This document shows, in pieces, positions 62,101 to 64,000 of a stretch of 64,000 nucleotides of DNA (positions are counted from its first letter, which is position 1; every line of letters starts with the position of its first letter). This stretch comes from Yponomeuta sedellus. Lineage: Eukaryota > Arthropoda > Insecta > Lepidoptera > Yponomeutidae. The notes under the pieces are model-generated. The model did no database searches. It had not been told where the DNA came from and saw only the letters and a list, made by a program, of their open reading frames with translations. The DNA is taken from contig OW203747.1 of assembly GCA_934045075.1 (NCBI GenBank), forward strand, positions 13,855,894 through 13,919,893. Reading direction: 5' to 3'. The position numbers and the translations under genes were made by a program.

Positions 62101-64000
62101 CTCAAGACGCTCACCGGTGAGTCACTGATGAGTCACCAAACATTTCTTGACAGTTATATGTCCACTCATGGATACTGTGCTGTGGGAGAGGTTCAAAGAG
62201 GCTGATGACAAGCTCGAGAAACTCACTGGTGAGTCACTGAGCATCGATGAGTCACCAAGCGTTCCCTGATAGTTATAAGTGGGCACACTCGTGGACCCAG
62301 TGCTGCGGGAAAATATCGGAATGATATCGCTGTACCCACATAATTATATTCTTTTAGTTGCACTAACCTGTGCTGAGGACAACCTAACTGCAAAGTCAGT
62401 ACTCGAAAAGAATATACCTTATTCTATTTATTAATTCAGTACGTGGTAAAAACATTAAGTTGTACAATACAATGTTCTATAGCTTTGCCCAGCGGTGGAA
62501 CACAGCCAAGGCTAATTTAAATCATATATCTACGTATAGGTGTCTCACACCTCAAACGGGGTATTCACAGTCATTATTTGCTCTACGTACTATGGTAAGC
62601 TACTAGGTACTACGATTAAATTATTATAGTGGGCACACAATTGTAACCTCAATAGTGTGTGACCAAGTCCCGATAAATGTCTGTTGACAGGCCCCAGCTT
62701 CAAGGACCGCTGGCTCTACTGGCAGAGCAGCTCAGAAGAACAGAACCGGCGCGCGGAGGTCAAGTCAGAGCTAGACAGGCTCGGCAGCGCGCGCTCCAAT
62801 CTCACTTACGACGAGGTGAGCATTGTAACACTTACGACGAGGTGAGCATTGTAACACTTACGACGAGGTGAGCATTGTAACACTTACGACGAGGTGAGCA
62901 TTGTAACACTTACGACGAGGTGAGCATTGTAACACTTACGACGAGGTGAGCATTTCCCACATGTCACACTTGCGGCGACGAGAACATTACGGGTATTTCA
63001 AACTTACTTCGAGGTGACCATTCCAACCGCCCATCATTACTGATAAATAAACGCACTCAACGTAACGCAAGTTAGTGTCTTTAGTGCGGGAGCAGATGAT
63101 CGCTCCTGATATTGTACTTTATTTCTTTTTAAGAATCATATTAACTCGAAACCAATTTAGCCCTGTTTAAAATTGTTAAAGAACCAAACTAGCTTAGTTC
63201 CTAGCACAAATCACTTAAACCACCTGTTTCTCGTACAGAAATAACCGGTTAATCTACTGTTAACATATATCAATTGGCAAAGGTGCATACAAAAAAAAAC
63301 ACCTGACAGAAATACCTGTGTACTTTTTAATTTTATGTGCAATAAAAAGTGTTCTCTAGCTCTCTTTTCTGACAGAGCTAATAACAGCAAATAGGGTACG
63401 AGAAACCGAGATGGATGCAAGGATGCTGGATGCGGCAAGCTGAAGACAGGGCGCCATGACGCTCATGAAGGGAGTGCTATGTCCAGCAGTGGACTACATA
63501 ATATAGCCTGAAGGAGAAGAAGAGAAACCGGGTGTACGTGTAGATTACGTGTAGTTTATGATACTGTTGCGTAATAAGGGTTATTACGGGCTAAGGTTCT
63601 GGATTTGGATGTAAAACGCCAATGACAGCTTCTTAGGATTTATTCACGCAGGGTCTTGTATGCAGGTCTTCACGACACGAAGTCCACACGTAGATTCCAA
63701 TCGCAGGTCCAATCGAAGTCCAATAGTATCGCTGAGGTCGTAGGTTATCGCTCGTATCGCAGGTATGTTCGCTCGAAGTTCACTCTTCGCTATTCCAAAC
63801 GGAACTGACAGCGCGCCGCGGCGACCGCTATTTATATCCGCCGGCAAGGGTTCTAGAACATTCAAGTACGTACCTACACTCGGTGCACGCGGCAACGACT
63901 CTAGAACAAAGTCCTTGTCAAAGAGATTTCAACCTTATACTAGTGGACATACGAGTCACTATTGCTTGCAGCGTTTTATTGTTTACTAAAACGCAGCATG
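28962..64000 (+). CDS. Opa1: OPA1, mitochondrial dynamin-like GTPase (start and end incomplete)
   Basis: OPA1 is the inner-membrane dynamin that drives mitochondrial inner-membrane fusion and maintains cristae. Seventeen exons chain in phase: presequence/transmembrane exon 28962-29181; then 30779, 32399, 36912; coiled coil 38275; GTPase exons 39800-51212; stalk exons 52465-62815. GTPase motifs are intact: GDQSAGKT (G1), the Thr before APVKVTL (G2), DLPG (G3) and TKVD (G4). Readable coding totals about 822 codons (785 without the candidate cassette exon), against about 960 in human OPA1; the final stalk/paddle and C-terminal exons lie beyond the window. The initiator exon is not found, because the first readable exon begins at an acceptor in phase 2. 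Introns are loaded with repeats, including an antisense Gypsy element. The assignment rests on recalled family sequence and is strong. Confidence 0.95.
29283..29600 (+). repeat. 5S-rRNA-like SINE in OPA1 intron 1
   Basis: The head reads ATCACCTGAGTTCAGCAACA, GGCGCGGTTAGGTGCAGGAT and GGGTGACCATCC, very close to the 5S rRNA internal control region. The body (GCGCTTCCGTGCTTCGCAAG, GTCGTTAAGCCATGTCAGAG) and end (GGGGGCATGCAAGGGTTAAC) match the family. A minus-strand copy follows at 29600-29830. Confidence 0.78.
29600..29830 (-). repeat. 5S-rRNA-like SINE, diverged inverted neighbour copy
   Basis: Contains GCCCACTGAGGGGCATGGGT, CCACCACAGGGGCCAAGTCT and GCTTGCAAGACTAGTGGC, the family body in the opposite orientation to the copy ending at 29600. 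The pair forms a head-to-head or tail-to-tail palindrome. Confidence 0.65.
30094..30420 (-). pseudogene. LINE (CR1/jockey-like) RT C-terminal fragment
   Basis: Open frame of about 107 codons on the minus strand: [20 protein letters not shown], then [20 protein letters not shown] and [10 protein letters not shown], the conserved segment downstream of the RT in this LINE group. It is 5'-truncated and has no RT catalytic motif. Followed by TTATTATTATT microsatellite sequence at 30013-30045. It lies in OPA1 intron 1. Confidence 0.8.
30779..30914 (+). CDS. Opa1: OPA1 exon 2
   Basis: Acceptor GTTGTCCCAG|AAATA, donor CTATCG|GTGAGA. Encodes [20 protein letters not shown] and then [24 protein letters not shown](L/M)PD is a signature just after the transmembrane segment in OPA1. 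Leaves in phase 1. Confidence 0.92.
31440..31560 (+). repeat. Opa1: decayed duplicate of the OPA1 exon 3 acceptor region
   Basis: GTGAGTGTGTGGACGCTATC, AGCGGCTGCGCGAC and TCTGTTCTGTGCTCCCATTT here resemble the sequence around the real acceptor at 32265-32420 (GACGCTGTCGCTGACCGCAG, CGACTGCGCGAC; TCTGTTCTGTGCTCCCATTT). The order of pieces differs partly. A further fragment (GGCAGTGTGCG-like) is at 31890-31935. No usable exon. Confidence 0.5.
31645..31930. repeat. dispersed repeats: inverted copy of 18002-18135 and SINE D fragment
   Basis: 31645-31775 is the complement of 18002-18135. 31776-31895 carries the antisense end of SINE family D (CTCACGATGTTTTCCTTCAC, GTAACTTTGAAATTAAAC, CATTGGTACATGCC). 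Confidence 0.6.
31935..32050. repeat. dispersed repeat (CTTCGGGCCGTA family)
   Basis: AGCCGCTGCCTTCGGGCCGT, then GAGAAAAAAGGCAAGGGGAA, as at 9330-9390 and 17880-17945. Confidence 0.6.
32150..32262. repeat. dispersed repeat, inverted copy at 38565-38690
   Basis: GCACACGTTCACGAGCATAA, GGTCAGCCATCATCAGTCTC, GATGACCCGGCCACCACG recur as the reverse complement at 38565-38690 in OPA1 intron 5. The two copies face each other about 6.4 kb apart. Family unknown. Confidence 0.6.
32399..32518 (+). CDS. Opa1: OPA1 exon 3
   Basis: Acceptor GCTGACCGCAG|AT, donor AAGATCG|GTGAGT; 120 nt entering and leaving in phase 1, so it could be skipped in frame. Encodes [20 protein letters not shown] and an Ala-rich [18 protein letters not shown]. 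Assigned by phase, splice sites and position in the variable region between the membrane anchor and the coiled coil. Confidence 0.8.
32595..32870 (-). repeat. tRNA-like SINE family D
   Basis: Minus strand; the head complement at 32785-32868 reads GAACGGTAGAAAGCCGGCTT, TCGATCGGGAGATCGTGGGT, tRNA-like. The body (AAGGAAAACATCATGAGGAA in complement) matches 34425-34690. Confidence 0.72.
33697..34127 (-). repeat. two head-to-tail SINE family A copies
   Basis: A full unit (33697-34013) runs from the tail complement TATACTATTTTTATTTTTAA through the tRNA-like region (33768-33850) and leader to ACCCACATGATTATAC, directly followed by a second, truncated unit (34014-34127) that stops in the anticodon stem. 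The shared TTTTTAATGCACTAACCCGT marks each unit start. Confidence 0.85.
34165..34375 (+). repeat. tRNA-like SINE family B
   Basis: Head at about 34170-34242 (ACCTCTGTGGCGTAGCCATA, CTACCATGCAAGAGGTCCCA, GGTTCGAATCCTGGCTGGGG), then GGTCTTGGATGTTTACATTT, GTTCCCACGACACAGGGTAT and AATATGTTATGTTAT. The head folds approximately as tRNA; it is not a functional tRNA gene, since the acceptor stem is not paired. Confidence 0.82.
34425..34690 (+). repeat. tRNA-like SINE family D
   Basis: Head at about 34436-34505 (TGGTAGCGGAGCGGCGTAGA, CTCAATCGGGAGGTCGTGGG, TTCGAACCCCGGCATG), then GACTTTGTTTTGTAAGTTAT, GACGGTGAAGGAAAACATCG and GTGTCTGAGGTGTTAGCGTA. A related partial copy is at 9580-9680. Confidence 0.8.
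34935..35470 (-). pseudogene. mariner-superfamily (DDE) transposase remnant
   Basis: Read on the minus strand, fragments in three frames: [20 protein letters not shown], then [40 protein letters not shown] and an acidic C-terminal tail. LPPYHC-N-IELIWAQ is the C-terminal catalytic block of an IS630/Tc1/mariner-type DDE transposase common in insects. Frameshifts fall at an A-run near 35375 and near 35195, so it is dead. The N-terminal DNA-binding part is absent. Confidence 0.75.
35475..36835. other. OPA1 intron, no gene seen
   Basis: AT-rich intron sequence with no recognised element. Positions 36750-36830 hold a fragment (GGCCCAACTATGAGGCTAAG) resembling the SINE family D tail. Confidence 0.4.
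36912..36995 (+). CDS. Opa1: OPA1 exon 4 (phase-neutral, possibly alternative)
   Basis: Acceptor GTTAACAG|AGGC, donor GCTTACG|GTACGT. It enters and leaves in phase 1 and has 84 nt (28 codons): [19 protein letters not shown] and NEDAAAY. A symmetric exon in the region where vertebrate OPA1 has its alternative exons 4-5b. That correspondence is positional only. Confidence 0.72.
37060..37290. repeat. dispersed repeat (GGCTGGAGAGATTTTCATAA type)
   Basis: Contains CACGTCTAAACGGCTGGAGA, AAATTTGGTATGGAGTTAGC and GGATTGACACAAAGGCTACT, ending CCGCGGGTGACACAGCTAG. This resembles a very common insect repeat (Helitron-like by recollection). Confidence 0.5.
37347..37940 (+). repeat. inverted-terminal-repeat element, paired with 56456-57110
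   Basis: The core 37475-37935 is bounded by TTTTTAATACAGTTGCG and GAGCAACTGTATTAAAAAAT, inverted ends; inside are CACGAGTGCGGGAAAGG and GGGAACTATGCCCATACAGC. The left flank (GTGCGGAAAGGCTGTCATTG) belongs to the repeat too, since the reverse-complement copy at 56456-57110 shares it. Confidence 0.75.
38275..38426 (+). CDS. Opa1: OPA1 exon 5: coiled coil before the GTPase
   Basis: Acceptor CATCTCCACAG|AGAAA, donor AAAATGAAG|GTAGGA. Encodes [40 protein letters not shown] and ends ARKMK, the conserved heptad coiled coil of OPA1 directly before the bundle signalling element. Leaves in phase 0. Confidence 0.93.
38565..38690. repeat. dispersed repeat, inverted copy of 32150-32262
   Basis: AGGTCATTCGAATGGTAGGG, TGATGATGGCTGACCACTGC and CGTGAACGAGTGCTGTTCGT are the complement of the 32.2 kb copy. 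Confidence 0.6.
39186..39731. repeat. (CTTC)n tetranucleotide microsatellite, about 545 bp
   Basis: About 136 uninterrupted TTCC units with one change (CCTACC at 39721). Both strands read open as LPSF/RKEG repeats; these are not proteins. It ends about 70 bp before the acceptor of the exon that carries the GTPase P-loop. It supplies an extreme pyrimidine-rich stretch upstream of a locally poor acceptor (GTTGTGCGCGGGCAG). Confidence 0.97.
39800..39981 (+). CDS. Opa1: OPA1 exon 6: bundle element and GTPase P-loop
   Basis: Acceptor GTGCGCGGGCAG|CGC, donor TGCACGCG|GTGAGC. Encodes [18 protein letters not shown], then [20 protein letters not shown] and [22 protein letters not shown] is the G1/P-loop; the Thr of MCTR is the G2 residue contacting Mg2+. 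Confidence 0.97.
40030..40195 (+). pseudogene. LINE RT tail fragment
   Basis: A short open segment encoding [13 protein letters not shown] and [15 protein letters not shown], the LRWFGHV motif found in the C-terminal tail of insect RTE-like LINE proteins. It is surrounded by unrelated sequence and lacks the RT domain. Confidence 0.65.
40831..40941 (+). CDS. Opa1: OPA1 exon 7: GTPase domain
   Basis: Acceptor TTCTATTTCAG|AGCT, donor TTGCGCAA|GTAAGT. Encodes [20 protein letters not shown] then [13 protein letters not shown], the switch I-adjacent segment of OPA1. Enters in phase 2 and leaves in phase 2. Confidence 0.95.
41090..41440 (-). repeat. 5S-rRNA-like SINE
   Basis: On the plus strand: GACCCCACTGCTGGGGCTCG, CCACGGGGGCCAAGTCCGAG, GTGCCTTGCGAAGCACGGAA, CATCCAGCAACTGACCGCGC and TGTTGTTGTTTAACCC. 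Same order as 19525-19915. It sits in OPA1 intron 7. Confidence 0.72.
41472..41652 (-). repeat. foldback SINE family A, near-perfect 62-bp arms, 11-bp TSD
   Basis: TSD AATTTTATTTG at 41461-41471 and 41653-41663. The left arm (from AAATACCTATTTAGAGGCTA to GCAACCTCTGGC) and right arm are complementary with about two mismatches. They are separated by the 7 nt ACGGATA, exactly the anticodon loop of the family-A tRNA-like head. The left end keeps the complement of the tail. Confidence 0.9.
41900..42029 (+). CDS. Opa1: OPA1 exon 8: GTPase domain with DLPG
   Basis: Acceptor TGTTTGCAG|GGAG, donor ATCTCG|GTGAGT. Encodes [20 protein letters not shown] and [24 protein letters not shown] is the G3 motif. 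Leaves in phase 0. The last part of this exon and its donor are re-copied in the following intron. Confidence 0.95.
42055..42135 (+). repeat. Opa1: decayed copy of OPA1 exon 8 end plus donor
   Basis: TCGGTGATAGGTTCCGACTT, GTACTTGTTGATCTGCCGGA and CATCTCAGTGAGTGCCCG align end to end with the last 50-60 nt of exon 8 and its intron start (TCGGTCAAAGGGCCCGGCCT, GTGCTGGTTGACCTGCCCGG, CATCTCGGTGAGTGCCCG). It carries substitutions and a TAG-containing frame. Confidence 0.82.
42205..42425 (-). repeat. tRNA-like SINE family B
   Basis: Minus strand; head at 42350-42422 (plus strand GATTCGAACCCGCGACCTCT, GGTAGGCAGACGCGCTACCG, CTACGCCACAGAGG), body AACATGTAAACATCCAAGAC, end AACATAACATAACATTTACA. Confidence 0.85.
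43104..43330 (+). repeat. Opa1: further decayed copies of the OPA1 exon 8 end
   Basis: Three degenerate copies in series: AGGTGTTGACCTGCCAGGGT near 43125; AGTATGCCGGTGAAAGGTTC, TGGCTGATGGTACTCGGTAT and ACCTTGGGAAGTGCCC at 43180-43275; GCACATTGTTGAAAGGACTC and GTGGATGGTACTGGTGAC at 43290-43340. The last is split by a SINE and resumes at 43557 (ACTTTACGGGTGACATATCA, GAATGCCCCC). More diverged than the copy at 42055, so older. Confidence 0.7.
43335..43556 (-). repeat. 5S-rRNA-like SINE inserted in an exon-8 copy
   Basis: On the plus strand: GATATCAACCCATGTATGTC, CTGCTGGGGCACGGGTCTCT, GGTTGGTGGAGGATTGTAAG and CATTACATGGCAGCCGGCAC. GGTGACTTT/GGTGACTTT flank it (about 43334 and 43556), a likely target duplication inside the duplicated exon sequence. 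Confidence 0.75.
43768..44068 (+). repeat. SINE family A, 11-bp TSD, 35 bp upstream of exon 9
   Basis: TSD AAGAATTTCTC at 43757-43767 and 44069-44079. It starts CCGGCACGGGTTAGTGTATT and ends AATAGGTTTTTAA, with the tRNA-like head at about 43968-44038. Only 24 bp remain between the duplicated target and the exon 9 acceptor. Confidence 0.9.
44104..44202 (+). CDS. Opa1: OPA1 exon 9: GTPase domain
   Basis: Acceptor TTCTGTCCCCAG|ACTC, donor TATACAG|GTGAGT; 33 codons, phase 0 at both ends: [20 protein letters not shown] and [13 protein letters not shown], a very conserved OPA1 stretch. Confidence 0.96.
44739..45199 (-). repeat. Gypsy 3' LTR (left copy)
   Basis: 461 bp, the 3' LTR with respect to the minus-strand element. 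On the plus strand it starts TGTTACGGGCTAGGG and ends GGACCGCGACA. Adjacent inside is the candidate polypurine tract. Confidence 0.93.
45200..45214 (-). other. candidate polypurine tract
   Basis: On the minus strand AAGAGGGGAGCG lies directly against the 3' LTR (plus strand CGCTCCCCTCTTA). Its position and purine run fit the plus-strand DNA primer of LTR elements. Confidence 0.7.
45211..48831 (-). pseudogene. Gypsy pol with one in-frame stop
   Basis: The reading frame is open from 48831, overlapping the gag end by 37 nt in the -1 frame. In order: aspartic protease ([13 protein letters not shown]), RT (first palm motifs to LDLKSGY), a TAG at 47583-47581, then continuing RT with YLDD (about codon 57 after the stop), RNase H (IVDTDAS, later RTDHAALKW), integrase with an H-H-C-C finger (about 45 residues ending CRKCVTC) and DDE residues around HSDQGRNF, and a C-terminal GPY/F-like segment (WEGPYKVV). 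All domains appear complete apart from the single stop, which falls in the RT palm. Only the downstream 788 codons and upstream 370 codons are separately open. Confidence 0.9.
48795..50336 (-). CDS. Gypsy gag, 513 codons
   Basis: Structural capsid/nucleocapsid polyprotein. I chose the first ATG (50336-50334); an upstream in-frame TTG at 50342 is not needed. The N-terminus is a Pro/Thr/Ala/His low-complexity tract; then a repeated coiled-coil module (LREEQ and QCLQEEQRG repeated); a capsid-like region (WVAYRQQFQ, later LEARYGERH); and one CCHC knuckle, [14 protein letters not shown], near codon 458. It ends TAA at 48797-48795. It is open throughout, with no damage seen. Confidence 0.9.
   Translation of the reverse strand: MPLTPREDTSGVRTRSRSAAEATPTAPQATPTGHRDTPTGPAHQATPTDQATPPGPAHQATRVVETQHTCPAAPPTGHAYQATPTAPVHQAPPTGLDHQVSPTDQQAPPRSHAHLATPTEDIKPQSRTMEVLDMSCLMAMLKGMREEQSKQMQCLQEEQRGLREEQSKQMQCLQEEQRGLREEQRGLREEQKADQQVILSAITKFSDTVAKLHEDVEVVNERVSELEDDLKNVKTGLTGLEQEVRRIKAAGVTSSGVVSINHGPKVKVPPYDGTTSWVAYRQQFQTVAASNGWTDEQSLTALTVALRGSALSVLEALPTSGSEFKDLLEALEARYGERHLEHVFRAQLRDRTQRLGEGLQQWALEIEKLVRKAYPSADSKMVDTNILQAFVDGIKDLEIRAAVKLRHHSSLKEALAHALEVEAVRHDIRQGYKLREVTEEVKDIKTPPKRNSGPMCYKCGERGHLQFTCPKNERQPTKTDDRLDARLNKIEQCLEEFVKKHDAAPSTANQVNE
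50340..50363 (-). other. candidate primer-binding site
   Basis: Immediately inside the 5' LTR on the minus strand: TTTGGTGTCAGAATTGGGG. A TGG start shortly after the LTR is the usual tRNA 3'-CCA complement. I did not identify the tRNA. Confidence 0.6.
50364..50824 (-). repeat. Gypsy 5' LTR (right copy)
   Basis: 461 bp, apparently identical to 44739-45199. It presumably holds the element's promoter. A diverged third LTR of the same family occupies 63583-64000. Confidence 0.93.
50829..51055. repeat. dispersed repeat, second copy at 56263-56450
   Basis: CAACTAGGGTGGTAATACAA, GAGATCGCAGAAGTTTGCGG, GAGAGCTTTCTTTATTACCT and TTTATGTCTACACTTGGC are shared in the same orientation with 56263-56450. 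The Gypsy element inserted next to or into this repeat. Confidence 0.75.
51081..51212 (+). CDS. Opa1: OPA1 exon 10: GTPase domain with TKVD
   Basis: Acceptor TCGGTTGCAG|GACG, donor AACAGG|GTGAGT; 44 codons, phase 0 both ends. [20 protein letters not shown] then [24 protein letters not shown] is the G4 base-specificity motif. Confidence 0.97.
51213..51950. other. OPA1 intron, no gene seen
   Basis: An open segment 51217-51480 has no recognisable domain. An 18-bp direct duplication (GATTAGGCATAGAGCATA) is at 51583-51620. Confidence 0.4.
51940..52212 (+). mobile_element. LINE 3'-end fragment
   Basis: CCAATTCTTCCCGCGGGTGT, GACTAAGGGACACAAACCGG, GGACTAGTATAGCCTGACGA with a (GAC)n tail. Inverted relative to 15108-15400. 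A short 5S-like-SINE fragment (TATCAACCCTTGTACGTCCC) precedes it and another follows at 52210. Confidence 0.75.
52465..52610 (+). CDS. Opa1: OPA1 exon 11
   Basis: Acceptor TTTTGCCGCAG|ATCC, donor TTTTCAA|GTGAGT. Encodes [39 protein letters not shown] and [10 protein letters not shown]: the end of the GTPase domain and entry to the stalk. [15 protein letters not shown] is a family signature. Confidence 0.96.
53116..53597 (+). repeat. Opa1: 35-bp then 49-bp tandem array ending at the exon 12 acceptor
   Basis: About ten 35-bp units (CTTGACCGCGGCATTAATCT, GCGTGTTCCGGGGCC) run from 53116 to about 53465. They pass into 49-bp units (CTCGACCGCGGCACTAACCT, GCTCGTTCCCCAG) near 53466, 53515 and 53564. 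The last unit's GCTCGCTCCCCAG is the functional acceptor of exon 12; the two preceding units each hold a near-identical acceptor, GCTCGTTCCCCAG. Confidence 0.92.
53598..53759 (+). CDS. Opa1: OPA1 exon 12: stalk
   Basis: Acceptor CGCTCCCCAG|GGAC, donor TTCCCCAG|GTCAGT. Encodes [40 protein letters not shown] and [31 protein letters not shown] is diagnostic of OPA1. Confidence 0.97.
53760..53975 (+). repeat. Opa1: degenerate tandem copies of OPA1 exon 12 end plus donor
   Basis: After the donor GTCAGTGGGG, the motif GGGGCTCAACAACTCCCCTA with GGTCAGTGGGG recurs at 53805-53838, then GAGGGGCTCAACAACTTGTG at 53889 and GTGGTTCAATACCTTCAGTC at 53951. Compare exon 12 GAGTGGCTCAACACCTTCCC then CAGGTCAGTGGGG. 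GGTACCACG and GGGGG intron pieces recur between them. Confidence 0.8.
53976..55549. other. OPA1 intron, no gene seen
   Basis: AT-rich. A 43-bp direct duplication (GTAAGTCCTATAATAATCGA, GTCCACTGGTTCTGGCT) lies at about 54718-54800. A LINE 3'-UTR-like stretch is at 55333-55545 (GACAGAATACCAGCGTTGCA, ending AATAAATTATTTTAATTCAA). Confidence 0.45.
55562..55735 (-). repeat. foldback SINE family A, 12-bp TSD
   Basis: TSD TGGAAGAGATAT at 55550-55561 and 55736-55747. The arms AACCTATTTAGAGGCTAAAA...CAACCTCTGG and complement meet at GCACGCATAGCC, the anticodon loop with one change. The left end retains the complement of the tail (AATGCACTAACTCGTGCTAA), so the two arms differ in length. Confidence 0.9.
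55816..56015 (+). CDS. Opa1: OPA1 exon 13: stalk
   Basis: Acceptor CCCCCCCCCAG|ACAG, donor TCCAGGG|GTGAGG. Encodes [20 protein letters not shown] then Ala-rich [20 protein letters not shown] and [25 protein letters not shown] and IYLPQA match the family. Leaves in phase 1. Confidence 0.94.
56263..56450. repeat. dispersed repeat, copy of 50829-51055
   Basis: Shares CAACTAGGGTGGTAATACAA, GGCCGAGATCGCAGAAGTTT and TATTACCTCCCGTGTTGTGT in the same orientation as the 50.8 kb copy. Confidence 0.75.
56456..57110 (-). repeat. inverted-terminal-repeat element, reverse copy of 37347-37940
   Basis: TTTAATACAGTTGCTCAAAA at the left and CGCAACTGTATTAAAAAATA at the right bound the core. The flank CGGAACTCCTTGCAATGACA, CCTTTCCGCACTTGTAATG is likewise the complement of 37347-37475. 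It is separated from its partner by about 18.5 kb. Confidence 0.75.
57714..57926. repeat. MITE, 213 bp, TA target duplication
   Basis: Near-perfect inverted ends of about 40 bp, CAGTGCGTTCACATTAACTT then GACGCGTGAGAGAATTGGTA, with TA on both sides (57712-57713, 57927-57928). Fits a Tc1/mariner-type non-autonomous element. Confidence 0.9.
57930..58440. other. OPA1 intron, no gene seen
   Basis: A GC-richer stretch at 57960-58140 with GTCCCTGCTGCTGAGCAAAC resembles a LINE-tail-like segment; nothing codes convincingly. Confidence 0.4.
58491..58601 (+). CDS. Opa1: candidate OPA1 cassette exon 14 (37 codons)
   Basis: A pyrimidine-rich tract and acceptor (CCCCTCCCCACGCAG|CC) and a donor (GATCCTA|GTAAGA) enclose 111 stop-free nt that enter and leave in phase 1. 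Exons 13 and 15 therefore splice in frame with or without it. It would insert [20 protein letters not shown] then [17 protein letters not shown] into the stalk loop before [10 protein letters not shown] know no counterpart in other OPA1 proteins. Confidence 0.55.
58602..59576. other. OPA1 intron, no gene seen
   Basis: Directly after the candidate exon a 20-bp piece (GATCCTAGTAAGATT) is repeated at 58646-58660. A TGTGCAATGAAGTGTTCTTT remnant of a dispersed repeat is at 59030. No gene. Confidence 0.4.
59577..59791 (+). CDS. Opa1: OPA1 exon 15: stalk
   Basis: Acceptor GCGCCACCAG|ACAAG, donor GCTAAGGAC|GTGAGT. Encodes [20 protein letters not shown] then [20 protein letters not shown] and [23 protein letters not shown] is diagnostic. 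Leaves in phase 0. Confidence 0.96.
59792..60620 (+). repeat. Opa1: tandem duplicates of OPA1 exon 15 3' half plus donor
   Basis: The exon end and intron start recur with decay: 60071-60180 (AGCTGATGGCGCGGGGCAAT, GAAGACCGGGCTAAAGATGT, GAGTGC) contains a TGA; 60378-60490 keeps an open frame ([30 protein letters not shown]) up to GTGAGTG; a fourth fragment lies at 60590-60618. The intervening intron pieces (GGGAAAGCATTGAAAGG, GTATACCACCTATTTACACT) are also duplicated. No copy has an obvious full acceptor. Confidence 0.85.
60635..60775 (-). repeat. 5S-rRNA-like SINE, fragment
   Basis: CTGGGGGCCAAGTCTGCGTT, GTCAGAAGTTATCAAACCGC and CATGACAGCCGGCACCAACG on the plus strand; the 5S-like head is missing. 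Confidence 0.65.
60957..61098 (+). CDS. Opa1: OPA1 exon 16: stalk
   Basis: Acceptor CGCTTGCAG|GTGC, donor CTCACCG|GTGAGT. Encodes [40 protein letters not shown] and [16 protein letters not shown] and W--A---M--AL matches OPA1. Leaves in phase 1. Reading through the donor reaches TGA at 61110-61112. Confidence 0.95.
61099..62023 (+). repeat. Opa1: 101-bp tandem array: nine extra copies of exon 16 end plus donor
   Basis: Nine units that appear identical (starts at 61115, 61216, 61317 and every 101 bp to 61923). Each contains the last 84-85 nt of exon 16 from CACTGGGACGACGCAGTCGC to CGCTCACCG, the donor GTGAGT and 16 nt of intron. The exon itself (from 61014) is the first unit. No acceptor is included, so each unit adds a potential donor only. 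Confidence 0.97.
62024..62300 (+). repeat. Opa1: older, diverged copies of the exon 16 end
   Basis: Two to three copies with substitutions: GCGGGAAAAGCTCAAGGAGG, ACGTGGAGCTCAAGACGCTC, ACCGGTGAGTCACTGATGAG at 62073-62135; GGGAGAGGTTCAAAGAGGCT, ACTCACTGGTGAGTCACTGA at 62180-62240; and a fragment near 62290. Their linkers share CGTTTCTTGATAGTTATATG-like sequence absent from the young units. Confidence 0.88.
62315..62412 (-). repeat. SINE family A fragment
   Basis: Leader complement (GGAATGATATCGCTGTACCC) followed by GCACTAACCTGTGCTGAGGA and CCTAACTGCAAAGTCAGTAC; rearranged and lacking the tRNA-like part. Confidence 0.65.
62691..62815 (+). CDS. Opa1: OPA1 exon 17: stalk
   Basis: Acceptor CTGTTGACAG|GCCC, donor TACGACGAG|GTGAGC. 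Encodes [20 protein letters not shown] then [26 protein letters not shown] is a family signature. Leaves in phase 0; the following exons lie beyond 64000. Confidence 0.95.
62816..62960 (+). repeat. Opa1: 26-bp tandem array: five extra copies of exon 17 end plus donor
   Basis: Unit CACTTACGACGAGGTGAGCA with TTGTAA, period 26 bp (62803, 62829, 62855, 62881, 62907, 62933). Each holds TACGACGAG|GTGAGC, the real exon end and donor. Reading past the first donor hits TGA in the second unit. A looser relative (ACTTACTTCGAGGTGACC) follows at 63003. Confidence 0.95.
62961..63420. other. OPA1 intron, no gene seen
   Basis: AT-rich intron. A repeat remnant (TGTGCAATAAAAAGTGTTCT) is at 63338. Nothing codes. 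Confidence 0.4.
63421..63515 (+). mobile_element. LINE 3'-end fragment
   Basis: GATGCTGGATGCGGCAAGCT, GACAGGGCGCCATGACGCTC, then GGACTACATAATATAGCC and GAAGGAGAAGAAGAG; the same 3' terminus as 10924-11290. Confidence 0.75.
63583..64000 (-). repeat. diverged LTR of the same Gypsy family (cut by window edge)
   Basis: Follows the 461-bp LTR closely (GGGCTAAGGTTCTGGATTTG, ACACGTAGATTCCAATCGCA, GACAGCGCGCCGCGGCGACC, GTCACTATTGCTTGCAGCGT) but with several substitutions and small indels, and the start TG is altered (TTATTACGGG). It could be a solo LTR or one end of another copy; the sequence ends before the LTR does. Confidence 0.88.
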
